A stretch of DNA of 64,000 bases. Source: Collinsella ihumii. GTDB taxonomy: Bacteria > Actinomycetota > Coriobacteriia > Coriobacteriales > Coriobacteriaceae. Made by a program: the position numbers and the translations under genes. This document shows positions 59,459 through 64,000 of this stretch, in pieces; the first letter of the stretch is position 1, and the number at the start of each line of letters is the position of its first letter. The notes below the pieces were generated by a model. That model was not told the DNA's origin and did no database searches. It worked only from the letters and a program-made list of their open reading frames with translations. The stretch covers positions 62,001 through 126,000 of the forward strand of contig NZ_FCOU01000002.1 of NCBI RefSeq assembly GCF_900046475.1, in the 5' to 3' direction.

Positions 59459-60400
59459 TCAGCCGAAGAACAACGCGAGCAAAAAGGGAACGCACGTCGA
59501 GCAGATGATGCCGTTGACCAGCGAGAACACCACTGTCCGCTCGTCGGTGTAGCGGATCATCATGGGAAGGGTCGTGTCCTCGCTCGTAGCGGCGCCCGCG
59601 GCGATACAGGCGTAGAAGTTGAGATGGCGCGCGATCCACGGGATGCAGAAAAACGAGATGAGCTCGCGCATCAGGCTGCTGAGAAACGCGATCGCCCCGA
59701 GCTGGGCGCCGGCCATCCCCTCGATCGTGACGCCCGCCAGGCTGTACCAGCCCAGACCGCTCGCCACGCCCATGCCCTCGCGCAGGCCGTAGCCGAGCGC
59801 CACCGCGGCGAGCGCTCCTCCGACTATCGAACCCACGACCACGCCGAACGGAATCACCAGCGTCTTGACATGATGCTCGCGGATGCTCGAGATCAGCCCA
59901 CGACGAAGGCCCACGCTGATGCCCACCGAGAACATCAAGAGCCACAGCACGAGCGTGCTGTGATCCGACAGGAGCGCGAACGGCGCAAAGGCGGGCGCGG
60001 CCAGGCCGGCCAAGATACCGAGCGCGAGCGCGATGAAGGCCATGATGGCGAAGCCCTCCTCGTGCACCACGGCACGGATGCGGCGCGCGATGCCGCCCGT
60101 CGCACCAGGATGGGCGCCAGCGGATGGATCGGGCCTCCCGTCTCCCATGAGCCAATTCGTGAGCAGGTAGACGAGGATCACCGAGCAGACGGTCGGCAGC
60201 AGGCAGAACACGAGGCTCTGTGCACCGAAGACGCCGAGGTTCGAGAGAAAGTCGTCTTGCGCCCCAAGCGAGATGCCCATCGCGAAGATCAGCAGCGCCG
60301 TGCAGCAGGTCTGGAACAGCTCGTTGACGCGCTTGACCGACGCGGGAACGAGCAGCCTTCCCACGACCGCGCCCGCGCACATGATGACCAGAATGTCCAC
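59459..60400 (-). CDS. LysO-like (DUF340) amino-acid exporter
   Basis: 313-aa membrane protein with about nine helices: VDILVIMCAGAVVGRLLV, LLIFAMGISLGAQDDFLSNLGVFG, LVLWLLMFSVGISVGLRRGL, TLVIPFGVVVGSIVGGALAAV, and the conserved LGWYSLAGVTIEGMAGAQLGAIAFLSSLMRELISFFCIPWIAR and GAATSEDTTLPMMIRYT. The helix pairs with (A/S)MG(I/V)S.G and the GWYSL...R..EL..F block are those of LysO (YbjE) lysine/thialysine exporters. Start GTG at 60400 after GGGGGAGGCGAC. A loop with GDGRPDPSAGAHPGATGG separates the two halves. Confidence 0.9.
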   Translation of the reverse strand: MDILVIMCAGAVVGRLLVPASVKRVNELFQTCCTALLIFAMGISLGAQDDFLSNLGVFGAQSLVFCLLPTVCSVILVYLLTNWLMGDGRPDPSAGAHPGATGGIARRIRAVVHEEGFAIMAFIALALGILAGLAAPAFAPFALLSDHSTLVLWLLMFSVGISVGLRRGLISSIREHHVKTLVIPFGVVVGSIVGGALAAVALGYGLREGMGVASGLGWYSLAGVTIEGMAGAQLGAIAFLSSLMRELISFFCIPWIARHLNFYACIAAGAATSEDTTLPMMIRYTDERTVVFSLVNGIICSTCVPFLLALFFG

Positions 60401-60617
60401 CGTCGCCTCCCCCTGTCGACACAACCGCCCCATTGTAGCCGCACCGATGCGCGACGCGGGTCGTTTTCATGCGGAACACTTGGCCGATTCGGTCCCCTCC
60501 GGCAGCCGAATGCGGTGCGCATGCTGGTATATCGCACGGCAGAGCGGGTATTTCCCGAGCGACATCCAACCCATGGGCGCCCGCATCGAGCGGTGCCTCA
60601 ACATGAAAGGACCAGAT

Positions 60618-61358
60618 ATGCTGCTTTCTGGAAAGACCGCGTTCATCACCGGAGGCTCGCGCGGCATCGGCCTCGCCATCGTCAAGCGCTTCCTCGAGGA
60701 GGGCGCGAACGTCGCCCTGTGCGGCAGCCGCCAGGAGACCGCCGACAAGGCCGTTGAGGCCATCGTCGCCGAGAACGCGGACGCCCGCGTCATCGGCCTG
60801 TCCCCCGACCTGACCGACGAGGCGGCCGTCGAGCAGGCCATGCGCGAGACCAAGGAGCATTTCGGCAGGCTCGACATCGTCGTGAACAACGCCGGCATCT
60901 CCCAATCGACCGCGCTGGGCGACTACGCGCCCGAGGACTTCGACCGCGTCGTCGACGTCAACATCAAAAGCGTGCTCAACGGCTGCCAGGCCGCATCGCG
61001 CCTGCTGGAGGCCGGCGGCGTCATCCTCAACACGAGCTCCATGGTGAGCAAGAACGGCCAGCCGTCCGGCGTGGGCTATCCCATGTCCAAGTTCGCCGTC
61101 AATGGCATCACCGTCTCGCTCGCGCGCGAGCTCGGCCCGCGCGGCATTCGCGTGAACGCCGTCGCTCCCGGCGTGACCGCCACCGACATGGTCGCCGCCC
61201 TGCCCGAGGAGATGATCAAGCCCATCGCCGACGCCATTCCGCTGAAGCGCGTCGGCCAGCCCGAGGACGTCGCCAACGCGTTCGTCTACCTGGCGAGCGA
61301 TCTGGCCTCCTACGTAACCGGCGACGTGCTGCACGTCGACGGCGGCATGACGGTCTAG
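60618..61358 (+). CDS. Short-chain dehydrogenase/reductase
   Basis: 246-aa NAD(P)-dependent oxidoreductase of the classical SDR (FabG-like) type. TGGSRGIGLAIV (cofactor loop), VVNNAGIS, NTSSMVSKNGQPSGVGYPMSKFAV with the catalytic Ser, Tyr and Lys, RVNAVAPGVTATDM, and the closing YVTGDVLHVDGGMTV. NNAG and the YxxxK spacing are intact. The substrate is unknown; hydroxysteroid or 3-oxoacyl reduction are both possible in such gut bacteria and cannot be separated. Start ATG 60618 with AAAGGAC upstream, preferred to ATG 60603. Confidence 0.95.
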   Translation: MLLSGKTAFITGGSRGIGLAIVKRFLEEGANVALCGSRQETADKAVEAIVAENADARVIGLSPDLTDEAAVEQAMRETKEHFGRLDIVVNNAGISQSTALGDYAPEDFDRVVDVNIKSVLNGCQAASRLLEAGGVILNTSSMVSKNGQPSGVGYPMSKFAVNGITVSLARELGPRGIRVNAVAPGVTATDMVAALPEEMIKPIADAIPLKRVGQPEDVANAFVYLASDLASYVTGDVLHVDGGMTV

Positions 61359-61376
61359 GGAATCGGGCTGCACAGC

Positions 61377-61406
61377 GAGCGGCGGGGCGGTGCCGTCCCG
61401 CCGCTC
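61377..61406 (+). terminator. Terminator after the SDR gene
   Basis: GAGCGGCGGG / CCCGCCGCTC stem with a 10-base loop. Confidence 0.75.
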
Positions 61407-61518
61407 GTCATGTCGATTGTGTTTCCTGCGCAGATGCGAGCCGGTCTGGCAAATCCCATGGGTACAACTCCTGATGGCGCACCGCGCCTCATGCACCCGT
61501 CCAGAAAGGACTACCGTC

Positions 61519-62175
61519 ATGGCTCATCTTGATCTCGACAACATCCGCGTCCTGACCCATAGCTGCATCCGCATCCAGAGCGCCGCGGGAACCGTCATCT
61601 ATTTCGACCCGTATCAGCTGACCGAGGCCCCGCACGACGCCGATTTCGTCCTGGTGACGCACGCGCACTACGATCACTTCTCACCGGAGGATATCGAACG
61701 CGTGGCGAAAGACACCACCGAGCTCGTGGTACCCGCGTCCATGGCCGGCGAGGCGACGCAGGCGAAGGCGGCACGCGTGCACACGATGCAGGCGGGCGAG
61801 CACATCGAGCTGGCCGACATGGTCGTGAACGCCGTGCCCGCCTACAACGTCGAGCCCGAGCGCCTCGGGTTCCATCCGCGCGAGAACGCGTGGATCGGCT
61901 ATATCGTGACGATCGACGGAACGCGCGTCTACGTGGCGGGAGACACCGACCAGAACCCCGATACCCTGCAGGTCAGCTGCGATATCGCCCTCATCCCCAT
62001 CGGCGGCACCTACACCATGGACCCGCATCAGGCCGCGGCCTTCATCAACCGGATCATGCCGCGCATCGTCATCCCGACGCACTACGGTAGCATCGTAGGC
62101 ACCATGGATGACGCCCAGACCTTCGCCGACGAGGTCGATCGACGCGTGGAGGTCGTCCTCAAGCTCGAGCGCTAG
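61519..62175 (+). CDS. Metallo-beta-lactamase-fold hydrolase, UlaG-like
   Basis: 218-aa metal-dependent hydrolase. LTHSCIRIQSAAGTVIYFDPYQL, the metal motif VTHAHYDHFSPEDI (HxHxDH), VYVAGDTDQNPD (Asp ligand), IPIGGTYTMDPHQAAAF and VIPTHYGSIVGT (His ligand) are typical of the UPF0173/UlaG-like group. The substrate is unknown. Cytosolic. AGAAAGGAC precedes ATG 61519. Convergent with nrdJ. Confidence 0.93.
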   Translation: MAHLDLDNIRVLTHSCIRIQSAAGTVIYFDPYQLTEAPHDADFVLVTHAHYDHFSPEDIERVAKDTTELVVPASMAGEATQAKAARVHTMQAGEHIELADMVVNAVPAYNVEPERLGFHPRENAWIGYIVTIDGTRVYVAGDTDQNPDTLQVSCDIALIPIGGTYTMDPHQAAAFINRIMPRIVIPTHYGSIVGTMDDAQTFADEVDRRVEVVLKLER

Positions 62176-62242
62176 GCACGACCCGCCCGGTACGCCCCGA
62201 CGCCCCTCGACAATCCGAAGCAGGGGCCGATGGCACAAACAG

Positions 62243-62291
62243 GCGCCCGCCCGGCATGCAGACTCCGTCTGATGCGCCGGGCGGGCGCTTT
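62243..62291. terminator. Strong bidirectional terminator
   Basis: GCGCCCGCCCGGC / GCCGGGCGGGCGC stem followed by TTTT on the plus strand, between the convergent hydrolase and nrdJ genes. Confidence 0.88.
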
Positions 62292-62296
62292 TCGCA

Positions 62297-64000
62297 TCAG
62301 CTGCAGCCGGTGGTCGTGCCGCAATCCATGCAGACCTTGCACGTGCCGTTTTGCACCATGCGCGAGCTGCCGCAGTTCGGGCAGGTGCTGCCGTCGTACA
62401 GGCGCTCGCCATGGATCGCCGTGTCGTGCACCGCCTCGTTCACGAAGGCCGCGGTATAGCGGTCCTTGCTATCGAACGTCCCCGTCTCCTCGAGCAGCTC
62501 ATCCTGCTTGGCGGCCGTCAGGCGCGTCAGCTCCTCGTCGCTTACCGCCGGCACGTCGTCGAACAGCGGATCCGGCGCGGCGGGCGCTGCCGCCGCGGGC
62601 GCGGGGACGGCGCCTGCCACCTGCGACCAACCCTCCGGCTTGACTTGGACGCGCGTGTAGTCCCCCAGCTCGATGTCGATGACCTTGGAGATCAGATCCG
62701 AGATGGAGTTGACGTACTTGATGTACGGATGGCTCTGGACGAATCCGTACGGCTCGTACATCTGCCCGCGCAGCATCTTGGAGATCCGCTCCGCGGGAAT
62801 GCCGTACTGCAGCATGACCGAGATCGTCTTGGACAGCGAGTTGAGCAGGCCCATGATCGTGGTGCCCTCGCGGTCGGTCGTCACGAACAGCTCCGAGATG
62901 TCACCGTCCTCGTTGCGGTTCACCGTCGTGTAGATCTTGACGCCGTCGATCTGCGCCAGATGCGTGTGGCCGCTGCGGATGCCCATGATGCGCCGACGCT
63001 CGGCGGGCTTGTGCTCGCTCGCGAGCTTGGCCTGCGCGTCGCGCGCATAGTCGAGCAGCGCGGCGTAGCTGAGGTCGCCCAGGTCCTTGACGGCGCCGTC
63101 GTCGGTCAGCTTGGTGTTGAGCGGCTGCGCGTTCTTGGACCCGTCGCGATACAGCGTGATGCCCTTGCAGCCCGTCTTCCATGCGAGCATCACCACGTCC
63201 TTGAAATCCTGGACGGTGGCGGAATTCGGCAGGTTGACGGTCTTGGAAATCGCCCCCGAGATCAGCGGCGTCATCGCGGCGACCATGAGCACATGCCCGC
63301 GCGGATCGATATAGCGCTCTCCCGTGCCGCACGTGTTCGCGGTATCGAAGACGGGCAGGTGCTCGTCGCGCAGATGCGGCGCGCCCTCGATCTTGCCGTC
63401 GACGACCATGCCGTTCTCGTCGGTCGCCTGCACGTAGTCGAGGATGTCGGCGATCTCGTCCTCCGCGTAGCCCAGCCTGCGCAGCGCGTCGCCGATCACC
63501 GGGTTCGCGATGGTCATGAAACCGCCGCCCGACAGCTTCTTGTAGATCATGTGGCTGAAGAACGGCTCGATGGAGGTCGCGGCGCAATCCATGGCGAACG
63601 AGATGGTGCCCGTGGGCGCCATGACGGTCATCTGCGCGTTGCGGTACCCGTGCTCCTCGCCCAGCTCCTCGGCGGCACGCCAGGACGCCACGAGCGCATC
63701 GGCGAGCGGGCGCTCCCCCACCTGCTCGAGCAGGGAAAGGTCGACCGCGGGCGGCTGCACCGTCAGCTGCTCGAACGCGTCGTCGCGCGCGCCTGCCACG
63801 CGGGCGTGGTTGCGGATGACGCGCATCATGTAGCGGCGGTTGAGCTCGAAACAGTCGAACGGGCCGATCTTTGCCGCCATGAGCGCGGAGGCGGCATAGC
63901 TGCGCCCCGTGAGTGTGCCGACGATCGCCGCCGCGAGCGCGCGGGCCTCCGGCGAGTCGTAGGGCACGCCCTTGGCCATGAGCAGGCTCGCGAGGTTGGA
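62297..64000 (-). CDS. nrdJ: Adenosylcobalamin-dependent ribonucleotide reductase, 5' end missing
   Basis: C-terminal 567 codons of a class II ribonucleotide reductase, which reduces ribonucleotides to deoxyribonucleotides with B12 and without oxygen. Seen: MTVMAPTGTISFAMDCAATSIEPFFSHMIYKK, NTCGTGERYI, GAISKTVNLPNSATVQDFKDVVMLAWKTGCKGITLYRDGSK, TVNRNEDGDISELFVTTDREGTTIMGLLNSLSKTISVML, then the C-terminal zinc-finger tail GSTCPNCGSSRMVQNGTCKVCMDCGTTTGCS with the redox cysteines. The start lies beyond the right edge. Confidence 0.97.
   Translation of the reverse strand, partial: SNLASLLMAKGVPYDSPEARALAAAIVGTLTGRSYAASALMAAKIGPFDCFELNRRYMMRVIRNHARVAGARDDAFEQLTVQPPAVDLSLLEQVGERPLADALVASWRAAEELGEEHGYRNAQMTVMAPTGTISFAMDCAATSIEPFFSHMIYKKLSGGGFMTIANPVIGDALRRLGYAEDEIADILDYVQATDENGMVVDGKIEGAPHLRDEHLPVFDTANTCGTGERYIDPRGHVLMVAAMTPLISGAISKTVNLPNSATVQDFKDVVMLAWKTGCKGITLYRDGSKNAQPLNTKLTDDGAVKDLGDLSYAALLDYARDAQAKLASEHKPAERRRIMGIRSGHTHLAQIDGVKIYTTVNRNEDGDISELFVTTDREGTTIMGLLNSLSKTISVMLQYGIPAERISKMLRGQMYEPYGFVQSHPYIKYVNSISDLISKVIDIELGDYTRVQVKPEGWSQVAGAVPAPAAAAPAAPDPLFDDVPAVSDEELTRLTAAKQDELLEETGTFDSKDRYTAAFVNEAVHDTAIHGERLYDGSTCPNCGSSRMVQNGTCKVCMDCGTTTGCS

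Noticed and set aside
61356-61372. Another TAGGGAA element after the SDR gene
   Set aside because: TAGGGAATCGGG matches for only a few bases and then becomes an ordinary terminator. Similar short matches at 2722 and 26422 were also left out.
59343-61520. 725-codon minus-strand open frame across lysO-like and SDR genes
   Set aside because: It runs through two well-supported genes on opposite strands and a repeat element; no start signal.

Overview
The window is about 64 kb of high-GC DNA with actinobacterial gene content. A B12-dependent ribonucleotide reductase, GluQ, an orphan PPK2, an SLH-anchored surface protein, many small HTH-plus-membrane regulators and a glucose PTS point to a gut Coriobacteriia, most likely Collinsella or a close relative. 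That assignment is inference from gene content, not a database match. There is no rRNA operon, CRISPR array, prophage or IS transposase. Two spots carry degenerate Tn5/Nextera mosaic-end sequence, and one gene has two one-base G-run shifts, so the sequence is probably a draft or metagenome-derived assembly with local errors between about 39.0 and 45.8 kb. || Layout. 0-12 kb: pcrA/uvrD (cut by the left edge), ppk2, uppP, a universal stress protein, a BceRS-like two-component system, purH, a GNAT, a DUF2207 membrane protein and ferritin. 12-23 kb: a repeat-filled gap, a zinc-ribbon membrane protein, a 1051-aa Ig-like/SLH surface protein, a Crp/Fnr regulator, gluQ, tRNA-Ser(GCT) followed by tandem 197-bp repeats carrying the tRNA 3' end, an 805-aa protein of unknown function and tRNA-Arg(ACG). 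23-31 kb: M19 dipeptidase, serS, glyA, a flavodoxin and a BglG/GlcT-type antiterminator. 31-39 kb: a PtsG-like IICBA permease with a clear RAT antitermination leader, a small-peptide/XRE/membrane cassette with three operator repeats, two HTH-membrane regulators and a GrpB-GNAT fusion. 39-47 kb: a broken fructosamine-kinase-like gene, an ABC-F ATPase, a GH13 enzyme, a duplicated DUF3784-type membrane protein, a YczE-like protein, a frameshifted zinc-macrodomain gene, an Rrf2 regulator and a nitroreductase. 47-54 kb: a five-gene Dlt-like operon (adenylating enzyme, fold-III PLP decarboxylase, carrier protein, MBOAT acyltransferase, SGNH protein). 54-64 kb: a second two-component system, a ferredoxin-type aldo/keto reductase, sdpR-sdpI, a LysO-like exporter, an SDR, an MBL hydrolase and the 3' part of nrdJ. 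|| How parts work together. The PTS permease and the antiterminator form one regulatory unit: the leader has promoter, RAT and overlapping terminator in the right order. The Dlt-like operon is a complete activate-carry-transfer pathway to the cell surface. It differs from textbook dltABCD by an embedded decarboxylase of the type that can act on carrier-bound amino acids, and it is the best candidate here for an undescribed system. || Repeats. Most intergenic gaps carry members of several short palindromic repeat families. The most striking has inverted ends beginning TAGGGAA; in six of eight clear cases its terminal TAG is the stop codon of the adjoining gene. Others are a palindrome built on GGGGACGTACCTTCCGC, a family with the core CATTTCCnCAGGA and TTCATGAATGAA arms, and a GGGTT..AACGAACCC hairpin.
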